From: DASYAE01 sp036501535
GTDB lineage: Bacteria > Actinomycetota > Actinomycetes > Streptomycetales > Catenulisporaceae
Length of the DNA: 40,503 bases
Reading direction: 5' to 3'
Assembly (NCBI GenBank): GCA_036501535.1
Contig: DASYAE010000267.1
Span: forward strand, 1-40,503
A program made the translations under genes and the position numbers. Positions within the stretch are counted from its first letter, which is position 1. Every line of letters begins with the position of its first letter. A model generated the notes under the pieces. That model saw only the letters and a program-made list of their open reading frames with translations, did not search any database and was not told the origin of the DNA. Positions 32,072 to 39,242 of this stretch are shown one piece after another.

Positions 32072-32839
32072 GTGGACCCCCGATTCGACGAGCGCGACCC
32101 CGGCGCCGACGGGCAGCCGGAATCCGGGCCGGAACCGGTTCCGGACTCGGAGCCGGAGCCGGGGTTCGAGCCGGACGCCCCGTCAGAGCTGTCGCAGGCC
32201 GAGACCATGATGCCGGCGACCGAGGCCGAGCCCGAAGCAGAGGCCGAAGGCGAGGCCGAGGCCGAGGAGCCGCGCGGCTCGATCCCGCACCGCATGCGCA
32301 TGGCCTTCCGCACCTGGCGGCGCTCCCGGCCGTTCTGGGGCGCGCTGCTGGTGAACCTCGGCGGCGCGGAGATCCTGTACTCCGAGAAGGCCCCGCTGCA
32401 GGTGGTCGTACACCTCGGGCCGCTCGGCGTCGCCGGGTACCTGCTGCCCGCGATCATGCTGCTGTGCGGGCTGCTGATGTGGTTCAACCCGGCGCAGCGC
32501 ACGTTCTACTCGATCCTCAGCGTCCTGCTCTCGCTCGGCACCTGGATCACCTCGAACCTGGGCGGGTTCATCATCGGCCTGCTGCTCGGCGTGATCGGCG
32601 GCTCGCTGGCGTTCGGCTGGCGGCCGTTCACCGACGAGGAGTTCGAGCAGCGCGACGCGAAGCGGAGCCGGAAGAAGGCGCTGCGGGCCGGGAGAAAGGC
32701 CGCGCGGTCACGGCAGGGCGGCGGCGCGGGCGGCACGAGGACCGCGCACTCCGGCCGGGCGGTCCGCACCGCCCGGCCCCGGCGGGCCGAGCCGGCCGGC
32801 GGCGCCGATCCCGAGATCGGCAAGCCGACCCAGGCCTGA
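32072..32839 (+). CDS. DUF6114 family membrane protein
   Basis: 255 residues from GTG 32072, only 7 nt after the DUF6230 stop, so co-translated. The first ~70 residues are strongly acidic and repetitive (EAEPEAEAEGEAEAEEP). Then come RTWRRSRPFWGALLVNLGGAEIL and hydrophobic segments VVVHLGPLGVAGYLLPAIML, TFYSILSVLLSLGTWITSNL and GFIIGLLLGVIGGSLAFGW, giving about four membrane helices. The C-terminal ~55 residues are Arg/Lys/Ala-rich and probably cytoplasmic. Together with DUF6230 it likely forms an envelope complex; function unknown. Confidence 0.86.
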   Translation: MDPRFDERDPGADGQPESGPEPVPDSEPEPGFEPDAPSELSQAETMMPATEAEPEAEAEGEAEAEEPRGSIPHRMRMAFRTWRRSRPFWGALLVNLGGAEILYSEKAPLQVVVHLGPLGVAGYLLPAIMLLCGLLMWFNPAQRTFYSILSVLLSLGTWITSNLGGFIIGLLLGVIGGSLAFGWRPFTDEEFEQRDAKRSRKKALRAGRKAARSRQGGGAGGTRTAHSGRAVRTARPRRAEPAGGADPEIGKPTQA

Positions 32840-33224
32840 GCAGCGACCCGGTGCGGTGAATGCGGCGGCGGCGCCAGCGTCGGTGACGATGAACTGACTG
32901 ACGGCGGCTCAGGCGGCCCCGTGTGGCAGCGGCATGATCGCTGCCGCACGGGGCCATCGCATTCTCCGACCCGCGCACTCACTCATTCGGGCTACGTCGA
33001 TCGTCGTGTCCGAGGCTGTCCGGAGAACGGATCTACTCAGCGGTCACCGGCACTCGCAAGCCAGACTCTTCATACTGCAGGGGTGGTCGGGGGTCGGGCT
33101 GCCTCGCGCGACAAGCGGCTGTCGCGCGGGGCTCCCTGCCGTGAAGACCCAGTTCAGCGTGCTGCCCATCGCCCCACCGCGTTCCGCGGCGCATGAAGAC
33201 GGTCATCCCGGTAATGCGTGGGCC
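32840..33224. other. Intergenic region between DUF6114 and GlsB genes
   Basis: No gene recognised. Holds the terminator at 32915-32955 and a second hairpin at 33105-33128 (9-bp stem) in the likely leader of the next gene. Confidence 0.5.
32915..32955 (+). terminator. Terminator of the DUF6230-DUF6114 operon
   Basis: A 17-bp stem with a single wobble (32915-32931 with 32939-32955) and a 7-nt loop, 75 nt past the DUF6114 stop. Confidence 0.78.
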
Positions 33225-33515
33225 ATGGCTAGTTTCATCATCATGCTGATCATCGTCGGGCTCATCGCCGGCCTGCTCGCCCGGCTGCTGGTTCCGGGCA
33301 AGGACCCGATCGGCATCCTGGGCACTATCCTGCTCGGGATCGCCGGCTCGTTCGTCGGCGGGTTCCTCGAGAATCTGATCGAGTACCACACGCTCTCGAT
33401 CCAGCAGTTCCACGCGACCGGCATCATCGGCTCGCTGATCGGCGCGATCATCCTGCTGCTCCTGCTGCGGATGACCGGGCACGAGCGCGGTCGCACCCAC
33501 TACTACCGTCGCTGA
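33225..33515 (+). CDS. GlsB/YeaQ/YmgE family membrane protein (transglycosylase-associated)
   Basis: 96 residues from ATG 33225. Three hydrophobic, Gly-rich helices (MASFIIMLIIVGLIAGLLAR, GILGTILLGIAGSFVGGFL, TGIIGSLIGAIILLLLL) and the conserved loop VPGKDPIG. The family name comes from a gene neighbour; these are stress-associated small membrane proteins with no proven enzymatic role. The ribosome-binding site is weak. Confidence 0.88.
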   Translation: MASFIIMLIIVGLIAGLLARLLVPGKDPIGILGTILLGIAGSFVGGFLENLIEYHTLSIQQFHATGIIGSLIGAIILLLLLRMTGHERGRTHYYRR

Positions 33516-33518
33516 CCG

Positions 33519-33537
33519 CTGTAGCCGACCGCTACAG
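33519..33537. terminator. Small hairpin between convergent genes
   Basis: CTGTAGC-CGACC-GCTACAG overlaps the 3' end of the MFS gene and follows the GlsB-like gene by 3 nt. A 7-bp stem; a weak terminator candidate. Confidence 0.4.
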
Positions 33538-35130
33538 GTATTGTTCGCGGTCTGACATCTGGGGCTGCGCGTGAGGCTGCAGCGGCGTCCCGGCGATGGC
33601 GCAGCAATAAGGCTGCGCCCGGGACGCCGAAGCGGCCTCCAGGCCCCGCCCGAGCTCCGGTTCCGGCTCCACCTCGGCAATCTGATCAACAGTCTGCCGA
33701 GGGGCCGCGGACCGGAGCTTCGTCGGTACCCCGAAGAACGCGATGACCGCGCCGAGCAGCAGCATCCCCGCGCAGATCAGCATCGCCCGGTGGTACATCG
33801 GGCCCAGGTCCGCGGCGACGGTCAGGTTGCCGCCGCCCAGCCCGGCCGCCAGCGGCAGGATCGCGACGGCGAGCAGGCCGGCCGCCCGGGCCACCGCGTT
33901 GTTCACGCCGCTCGCGATGCCCGCGTGCCGCTCGTCGACCGACCCCAGGGCGGTCGCCGTCAGCGGCGCGACGGTCGTCGACATGCCGAGGCCCATCGCC
34001 ACCACGGCCGGCAGGACAGTGGCCGGATACGTCGCGTGCGCGCCGATCCGGGAGAAGAGCACCAGCGCGAGCGCGGCGATCGTCGGGCCCACGGTCATCG
34101 GGATCCGCGGGCCGATGCGCTGGGCCAGCGCACCGGCGCGGGCGGAGAGCAACAGCATCAGCACCGTGGACGGGAGCATCGCGGTGCCCGCGGCCAGAGC
34201 ACTGAAATGCACCACGACCTGCAGGTTGAGTACGACCAGGAAAAGGACTCCGCCCATCGCCGCGTAGACGACGAAGGTCACCGTGTTCACCGCGCTGAAC
34301 GCCCGCGAGGAGAACAGGCTCAGCGGCAGTATCGGGTGCCGCGACCGGCGCTCGGTCAGCACGAATCCGCTCAGCCCGAGGACGCCGACCAGCAGCGCGG
34401 CGATCACGACCGGCGAGCCGCCACCGAGGGACGGCCACGCGGTGAACCCGTAGGTCAGCCCGGCCAGCCCGGCCGCCGCGGTCAGCACGCCGGGGAGGTC
34501 CAGGCCGCGCGCCGCCGCCGGATCGCGGGACTCCGGCACGTGGCGGGACGCGATGAAGAGCACCGCGACGGCGACCGGCACGTTGATCAGGAACACCAGC
34601 CGCCAAGTCGCCGCCTGCACCAGCCAGCCGCCGAGGAACGGCCCGGCCGCGCCGGCGATGCCGCCGAGCCCGGACCAGGCGCCGATCGCCCGCCCGCTGT
34701 CGTCCGGATGGAAGGAGGCCTCGATGATCGCCAGCGAGCCGGGGGTGAGCAGCGCGCCGCCCGCGCCCTGCAGCACGCGGGCGGCGATGAGCGTGCCGAT
34801 GTCGGGGGCCAGGCCGCACAGCAGCGAGGCCGCGGCGAACCAGGTCACGCCGATCATGAAGACGCGGCGGCGGCCGAACCGGTCCCCGAGCGAGCCGCCG
34901 AGCAGGATCAGCGAGGCGAGGCTGAGCGTGTACCCGTTGACCGTCCACTGCAGCGCGGCGGCGCCGGCCCGGAACTCGTCGCCGATGTGGGGCAGCGCGA
35001 TGTTGACCACGGTGGCGTCGATGAAGGCCATGCCGGAGCCGAGCACGGTGGCGGTGAGCACCCAGCGCCCGTCCGCCCTGCCGTAACGCACCTGACGGGC
35101 GGTCCGCGGCGCGGCATCGGCCTCTGCCAT
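33532..35130 (-). CDS. MFS transporter, DHA2 (14-TM drug:H+ antiporter) family
   Basis: 532 residues from ATG 35130 with AAGGAGG 8 nt upstream. It opens with RWVLTATVLGSGMAFIDATV, the DHA2 motif, followed by NIALPHIGDEF, LQWTVNGYTLSLASLILLGG and the loop 2-3 motif GDRFGRRRVF. Motif C-like GALLTPGSLAIIEASF and GLGGIAGAAGPFLGGWL follow; fourteen hydrophobic segments in all. Likely a proton-driven exporter of toxic compounds or secondary metabolites. The C-terminal ~50 residues are a polar tail. No adjacent TetR/MarR regulator; the divergent neighbour is the SRPBCC gene. Confidence 0.92.
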   Translation of the reverse strand: MAEADAAPRTARQVRYGRADGRWVLTATVLGSGMAFIDATVVNIALPHIGDEFRAGAAALQWTVNGYTLSLASLILLGGSLGDRFGRRRVFMIGVTWFAAASLLCGLAPDIGTLIAARVLQGAGGALLTPGSLAIIEASFHPDDSGRAIGAWSGLGGIAGAAGPFLGGWLVQAATWRLVFLINVPVAVAVLFIASRHVPESRDPAAARGLDLPGVLTAAAGLAGLTYGFTAWPSLGGGSPVVIAALLVGVLGLSGFVLTERRSRHPILPLSLFSSRAFSAVNTVTFVVYAAMGGVLFLVVLNLQVVVHFSALAAGTAMLPSTVLMLLLSARAGALAQRIGPRIPMTVGPTIAALALVLFSRIGAHATYPATVLPAVVAMGLGMSTTVAPLTATALGSVDERHAGIASGVNNAVARAAGLLAVAILPLAAGLGGGNLTVAADLGPMYHRAMLICAGMLLLGAVIAFFGVPTKLRSAAPRQTVDQIAEVEPEPELGRGLEAASASRAQPYCCAIAGTPLQPHAQPQMSDREQYL

Positions 35131-35216
35131 GGTTCGTCGCCTCCTTGCTTGACCCTGCTCGGCCCTGCTCGCGCCTTGATCGGCCGCGCTCGCATAACAC
35201 GACGGACTCCGACGGA

Positions 35217-36182
35217 TCATCCCACGGTCCGCGCCGGATCTGGGCGATAGTGGGAGGCGATGACCACGGAGAAGGGCAAGAGCAAGAGCGACGGTTCGCC
35301 GCCCGGCGCGCGGCCCGGCGCCGCGTCCCGGGTCGTGCTCGAGTTCACCCAGCACGTCGACGCCCCCGAGCAGAAGGTCTGGGACGCACTGACCGACTGG
35401 GAGCACCAGAGCACTTGGATGCTCGGCACCCGGGTGCGCGCGACCGCCGATGACGGGCACGGCGTCGGCGGTCGCGTCGAGGCGTGGACCGGCTTCGGGC
35501 GGATCGGCTTCCTCGACACGATGGTGATCACGGCCTGGGAGCCGCCGAACCGGTGCGAGGTGGACCACACCGGCCGGCTGATCCGCGGGACCGGGGCCTT
35601 CCTGGTCGGCCCGGCGCCGTCCGGCGGCAGCGTGCTGACCTGGATCGAGTCCTTCACGGTGCCGGGCGGCGCACTCGGCCGGCTCGGCTGGCTCGTGGTG
35701 CGCCCGGCGGTCCGGTCCGGCCTGCGGCTCTCGCTGCGGCGCCTGGCGGCGTCGGTCGAACAGTCAGGGTCGGTCGTCGTCTGCTGGTGGAAGAAGACGT
35801 ATCCGGCCGAATCAGGGCCCGCCTCCGCGCGTATCTCGCCGTGCCCGCATTTCGCGCAGCACGCGAAGTTGTCCCGCGCCACGATGGCGCGCCGCTCGAG
35901 CGCGGCGAAGACGGCTTCGAGCGCGTCGACGTCGGTCCGCTCGGGCCACGCGGCCTGCTCGGCCAGCCGCGCGGCCCACAGCGGCGCGACGATCCGCTGC
36001 GCCCGCGCCTGGTCGAGCGGCGACGGACCTTCCGACTCCTCATATATCTCGGCCAGCGCCTCCGCGACCTCATCCGCCGTCAGGTATCCGCCGCCTATCA
36101 AATCGCGCGCGGTCTGCGCCGCCTCCTCGACCAGTTCCGGATCGAGGTCGAGGTCGGTCGGGTCGCCCGTGTCGGTGGCCAT
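35217..36182 (-). CDS. DUF6891 family protein, 3' end lost; frame reads antisense to the SRPBCC gene
   Basis: The first ~130 residues (from ATG 36182 down to about 35785) look genuine: ELVEEAAQTARDLIGGGYLT, VAPLWAARLAEQAAWPERTDV, VFAALERRAIVARDNFACC, then AKCGHGEIRAEAG and AGYVFFHQQTT. This is the DUF6891 pattern with its CC..C cysteine cluster. Intact relatives continue for about 60 or more residues after the YVFFH segment. Here similarity stops near 35785, and the frame runs a further ~190 codons antisense to the SRPBCC gene, giving an Arg/Ser/Pro-rich shadow translation. A deletion seems to have joined two convergent genes. Function unknown. Confidence 0.6.
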   Translation of the reverse strand: MATDTGDPTDLDLDPELVEEAAQTARDLIGGGYLTADEVAEALAEIYEESEGPSPLDQARAQRIVAPLWAARLAEQAAWPERTDVDALEAVFAALERRAIVARDNFACCAKCGHGEIRAEAGPDSAGYVFFHQQTTTDPDCSTDAARRRSESRRPDRTAGRTTSQPSRPSAPPGTVKDSIQVSTLPPDGAGPTRKAPVPRISRPVWSTSHRFGGSQAVITIVSRKPIRPKPVHASTRPPTPCPSSAVARTRVPSIQVLWCSQSVSASQTFCSGASTCWVNSSTTRDAAPGRAPGGEPSLLLLPFSVVIASHYRPDPARTVG

Positions 36183-36195
36183 GATGCAAGGCTAG
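35260..36195 (+). CDS. SRPBCC family protein, natural stop lost; frame reads antisense to DUF6891
   Basis: About 170 residues from ATG 35260 form a START/Bet v1-like (SRPBCC) lipid- or ligand-binding domain: VVLEFTQHVDAPEQKVWDAL, WEHQSTWMLGTRVR, PNRCEVDHTGRLIRGTGAFLV, and the closing long helix LSLRRLAASVEQ. Relatives end right after that helix. Here the frame stays open to 36195 across the reverse strand of the DUF6891 gene, adding ~140 Ser/Arg-rich residues that look non-functional. A GATAGT -10-like box 8 nt before the ATG suggests a leaderless start. Ligand unknown. Confidence 0.65.
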   Translation: MTTEKGKSKSDGSPPGARPGAASRVVLEFTQHVDAPEQKVWDALTDWEHQSTWMLGTRVRATADDGHGVGGRVEAWTGFGRIGFLDTMVITAWEPPNRCEVDHTGRLIRGTGAFLVGPAPSGGSVLTWIESFTVPGGALGRLGWLVVRPAVRSGLRLSLRRLAASVEQSGSVVVCWWKKTYPAESGPASARISPCPHFAQHAKLSRATMARRSSAAKTASSASTSVRSGHAACSASRAAHSGATIRCARAWSSGDGPSDSSYISASASATSSAVRYPPPIKSRAVCAASSTSSGSRSRSVGSPVSVAMMQG

Positions 36196-36288
36196 ACCGA
36201 GCCACCGACAGACAATGCCTTGTTCTCAAACTCGCCACCCCCGCTCTCAGTGCCCGGCGTTGTCACCGCGGCCTGTGAGACTGGCGGC

Positions 36289-36759
36289 ATGGCGACCTGG
36301 AAGCAGTTCGAGCACGAGGCCCCCGAATTCGCCGCGCAGGTGCGGGCGCGGTTCGAGGCGACGAAGCACCATGTGCTGGCCACGCTGCGGCGGGACGGCT
36401 CGCCGCGGGTCAGCGGCACCGAGGTGGAGTTCGCCGGCGACGACCTGACGCTGGGTTCGATGCCCGGCGCGGTCAAGGCCCGCGATCTGCAGCGCGACCC
36501 GCGATTCGCGCTGCACGCCAACCCCGGCGACGGATCGATGGACGCCGGCGACGCCAAACTGGCCGGCCGCGCCGTCGAGGTCGGCGCCGAGGCCGCCGGG
36601 CAGCCGGACGACCCGGCCGGGCCGCCCGAATCGCCGCCCTCGCACCGCTTCCGGCTCGATCTCGCCGAGGCCGTGCTCACGACGGTCGAGAACAACGAGT
36701 ACCTGCTGATCCGGACCTGGCGGCCGGGCGAGGACGTCAAGTCGGTCCGGCGCACATAA
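36289..36759 (+). CDS. Pyridoxamine 5'-phosphate oxidase-fold (flavin split-barrel) protein
   Basis: 156 residues from ATG 36289. The split-barrel pattern is visible: VRARFEATKHHVLATLRRDG, PRVSGTEVEFAGDDLTLG, KARDLQRDPRFALHANP, and FRLDLAEAVLTTVENNEYLLIRTW broken near its end, where the dimer's last strands lie. Such proteins bind FMN or coenzyme F420 in actinobacteria; which one cannot be told. Upstream there is no Shine-Dalgarno sequence, and the start may be leaderless. Confidence 0.85.
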   Translation: MATWKQFEHEAPEFAAQVRARFEATKHHVLATLRRDGSPRVSGTEVEFAGDDLTLGSMPGAVKARDLQRDPRFALHANPGDGSMDAGDAKLAGRAVEVGAEAAGQPDDPAGPPESPPSHRFRLDLAEAVLTTVENNEYLLIRTWRPGEDVKSVRRT

Positions 36760-36863
36760 GCACGGCTGCTGCGCCCGCACACAAGGACCCCATAGGATCT
36801 TGCTCCGAGCGGGTCCGGCCGGGGCCGCGGAGCGGCAGCAGGTGCGGTGAAAGCGAGGCAGTC

Positions 36864-37871
36864 GTGAGCGATCCGGTAAGCGTCCGCGTGGCGGTCCTCG
36901 ACGACTATCAGCAGGTCGCCGCCGACCTGGCAGACTGGTCCGGCCGGCTGCCCAGCGCCGAGCTGCGCTTCTTCCACAGCCACCACGCGAGTGCGGCCGC
37001 CCTGGTCGCCGACCTCGAGTCCTACGACGTCGTGGTCGCAATGCGCGAGCGCACGCCGTTCCCGCGCGACGTGCTCACCAAGCTGCCGCGACTCAGGCTC
37101 CTGGTCACCACCGGCATGCACAACGCCTCGATCGATCTCGGCGCGGCCGCGCAGCTCGGCGTCGCGGTGACCGGCACCGGCGGCGTCCCCGGCGCGACCG
37201 CCGAGCTGACCTGGGCCCTGGTCCTCGGCCTGACCCGCACGGTGGCCGCGGACGACGCCCGGGTCCGGGCCGGCGGCTGGCAGGACTCGCTCGGCCGGGA
37301 CCTGGCCGGACACACCCTCGGCGTCGTCGGGCTCGGCCGGCTCGGCTCACGGGTCGCGCAGGTCGGGCGGGCCTTCGGCATGCGGGTGGTCGCCTGGAGC
37401 CCGCACCTGACCGCCGAGCGGGCCGCGGCGCAGGAGGTCGAGGCCGTGTCGAAAGCAGACCTCTTCGCCTCCTCGGACGTCGTCACCATCCACATGCCGC
37501 TGCACGAATCGACCCGCGGCCTGATCGGCGAGGCCGACCTGCGCGCCATGCGCGGTGACGCGGTCCTGGTCAACACCTCCCGCGGCCCGCTGATCGACGA
37601 GAAGGCCCTGGCCCGCGCGCTGGAAGAGGGCTGGTTCCGCGGCGCCGGCCTCGACGTGTTCGACATCGAGCCGCTCCCGGCCGAGCACTGGCTGCGCCGC
37701 GCGCCGCGCACGCTGCTCTCCCCGCACATGGGATACGTGACCGAGGCGACGTACAAGGTCTTCTATCAGGACGCCGTCGAGGACATCGCCGCGTTCCTCG
37801 CCGGGAGCCCGGTCCGCCTGCTGACCCCGGCGCCCGCGCCCGCGACCGTGCCGGCGCCGGAGAACGCCTAG
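36864..37871 (+). CDS. D-2-hydroxyacid dehydrogenase family protein
   Basis: 335 residues from GTG 36864. NAD-binding motif GVVGLGRLGSRVAQ at about 155-168, then the catalytic Arg in NTSRGPLIDEKAL, Glu in DVFDIEPLP and His in LLSPHMGYVT. These are the three residues that define D-isomer 2-hydroxyacid dehydrogenases. The N-terminal YDVVVAMRERTPFP and VTTGMHNASIDL are typical of the phosphoglycerate dehydrogenase-like subgroup found singly in actinobacteria. Substrate unknown. The C-terminal tail is an Ala/Pro-rich stretch. A perfect hairpin follows. Confidence 0.91.
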   Translation: MSDPVSVRVAVLDDYQQVAADLADWSGRLPSAELRFFHSHHASAAALVADLESYDVVVAMRERTPFPRDVLTKLPRLRLLVTTGMHNASIDLGAAAQLGVAVTGTGGVPGATAELTWALVLGLTRTVAADDARVRAGGWQDSLGRDLAGHTLGVVGLGRLGSRVAQVGRAFGMRVVAWSPHLTAERAAAQEVEAVSKADLFASSDVVTIHMPLHESTRGLIGEADLRAMRGDAVLVNTSRGPLIDEKALARALEEGWFRGAGLDVFDIEPLPAEHWLRRAPRTLLSPHMGYVTEATYKVFYQDAVEDIAAFLAGSPVRLLTPAPAPATVPAPENA

Positions 37872-37898
37872 GCGCCCGCCCGCATCCCAGAAGCACAC

Positions 37899-37934
37899 GG
37901 ATCGGGTCCGCGTCACCCGGCGCGGACCCGATCC
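37899..37934. terminator. Bidirectional terminator
   Basis: A perfect 14-bp stem (37899-37912 with 37921-37934) and 8-nt loop in the 73-bp gap between the convergent dehydrogenase and secreted-protein genes. Confidence 0.85.
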
Positions 37935-37944
37935 ACCATGGGAA

Positions 37945-38412
37945 TCAGCTATATGATATGGAGTCGAGGCTGCAGCTGCGGTCGATCGTGTAGTCGCCGT
38001 AGTAGGCGACGTCGTACAGGGCGCAGGTCCAGTTCGCGGTGGCGGTCGAGGTGCCCGGCGTCAGGCTGTAGGTGTAGCCGATCCAGGTGCTGTCCTCGAC
38101 GAAGCCGTTGCCCCCGCAGTACGTGTCCAGCGATACGCTGGTCGCGGTGCTGGGGACGATGAAGGTCACTTCCTTCTCGTACGAGTTCACCTGGTAGCCC
38201 GAGGCGCCCAGGGCCGAGGTGGTCCACCCGGAACCGTAGTCGATCTCGAAGCCGTACATCAGGGTTCCGTCGGCGCAGGTGACGTAGGAGTTGATCGTGC
38301 GCGTGCCGCTGTCCGCCGAGGCGAGCTGGGGTACGACGCCGAGCAGCAGCACGGATGCCGCGGTAAGCGTGCCGAGCCTGGCCGTCCGTCGGCGGAGTCT
38401 CTCGAGGGTCAT
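37945..38412 (-). CDS. Small secreted Cys-containing protein, function unknown
   Basis: 155 residues. Signal peptide of about 33 residues (RLGTLTAASVLLLGVVPQLA, cleavage near ASA-D). The mature part is Tyr/Ser/Thr/Gly-rich and likely beta-structured, with four cysteines (SYVTCADG, DTYCGGNG, NWTCALYD, DRSCSLD) that could make two disulfides. Not recognised as a known family. The start ATG 38412 has only a distant AAAGGA. A GTGAAA-C-TTTCAC palindrome lies 187 bp upstream. Confidence 0.75.
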   Translation of the reverse strand: MTLERLRRRTARLGTLTAASVLLLGVVPQLASADSGTRTINSYVTCADGTLMYGFEIDYGSGWTTSALGASGYQVNSYEKEVTFIVPSTATSVSLDTYCGGNGFVEDSTWIGYTYSLTPGTSTATANWTCALYDVAYYGDYTIDRSCSLDSISYS

Positions 38413-38598
38413 CAGCGTGTCACGGTCCTTTCTCGTGCGGGTTGCGCGGTACGCGCATATCAGTGCATGGCTTCGCGTGCCGCGTCAAGAGCGGAATGCC
38501 TGCCGAGGATGTCATCAGAGGTAATATATCTGGCCTCGTATTGCTGGCTACAGCGCAATGAGAGCAACTGCACCCTGATAACCGCTGCCGCGCATCTC

Positions 38599-38611
38599 GT
38601 GAAACTTTCAC
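38599..38611. promoter_or_regulatory. Perfect palindrome GTGAAA-C-TTTCAC
   Basis: A 13-bp inverted repeat with central C. It shares the GAAA-S-TTTC core with the xylanase operators but has different flanks, so a related LacI-type repressor is possible. Confidence 0.4.
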
Positions 38612-38727
38612 CACGCTGACCACGGCAGCCGGATGCTCGGCCGCATCAACCGGCGAAGGCCGGGCACGGCGACCATCTCGGCATCACAGGCAAGGAGCCA
38701 ACACACGGCCGGTAACCACAAGAAATT

Positions 38728-38743
38728 ACTACTGTCGTAGTAG
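38728..38743. promoter_or_regulatory. BlaI/CopY-like inverted repeat
   Basis: ACTACTGTCGTAGTAG contains nested inverted repeats ACTAC/GTAGT (38728-38732, 38737-38741) and CTACT/AGTAG (38729-38733, 38739-38743). Operators of BlaI/MecI/CopY-type repressors have TACnA/TGTAG-like arms of this kind. No such repressor is encoded in the window. Confidence 0.35.
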
Positions 38744-39004
38744 TTGCCCTAGCCTCCCGCCAGCAGTGGTCTGACTTCGACCGGGACGCCCCCGTGCGGG
38801 CGGATAATGTGCGGAAGATTCGGTGAAGCGAGCTATTCGTGCGCCGTGATTTATTTCCCGGGCCCTTTTCGCATCACCCGGCCGAAATGCATCGCAGTCC
38901 GTTACGTGCCAACGCGCCGGGTTGTCAGGGATTACCCTCTACTTATCCCCGCCGACCTACCGCGTCATTCCGGCGGCCCGGTCGGCACGGTACGCTGGGC
39001 GTCG

Positions 39005-39235
39005 ATGAGCCTGAAGAAGCTGCAGGCGGCGATACCCTTGGAAAGGATCTCTCCGCCAGCGCGTCCCGCAGCGCCATTGCAATCTGTAATGGCGTGTAGT
39101 TTTGATCAGGGAAATCTGAAGAGGCCCATTGACGGTCATTCAGGCGGTGCGCTGACACTTGTCGCCGGGAGACGAGCGCTTCCGGCCGCCCGTGCGCGGC
39201 CGGGACTGCCGCACGGCCGCGAGGGCCAGAGATGA
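39005..39235 (+). CDS. Possible short leaderless ORF or gene remnant upstream of cysD
   Basis: 76 codons from ATG 39005, which follows a TACGCT -10-like box (38991-38996) by 8 nt. The first codons (MSLKKLQAAIPLERISPP) have high third-position GC and a gene-like look; the remainder does not. It ends 7 nt before the cysD start. It could be a leader peptide or the 5' stump of a lost gene. Not recognised. Confidence 0.25.
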   Translation: MSLKKLQAAIPLERISPPARPAAPLQSVMACSFDQGNLKRPIDGHSGGALTLVAGRRALPAARARPGLPHGREGQR

Positions 39236-39242
39236 GACCGAA

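Larger units (their letters stand above)
38413..39004. other. Long gene-free region with two palindromes
   Basis: No gene recognised. Contains the palindromes at 38599-38611 and 38728-38743 and AT-richer patches (around 38520 and 38850). Short frames in it are not gene-like. Confidence 0.5.
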
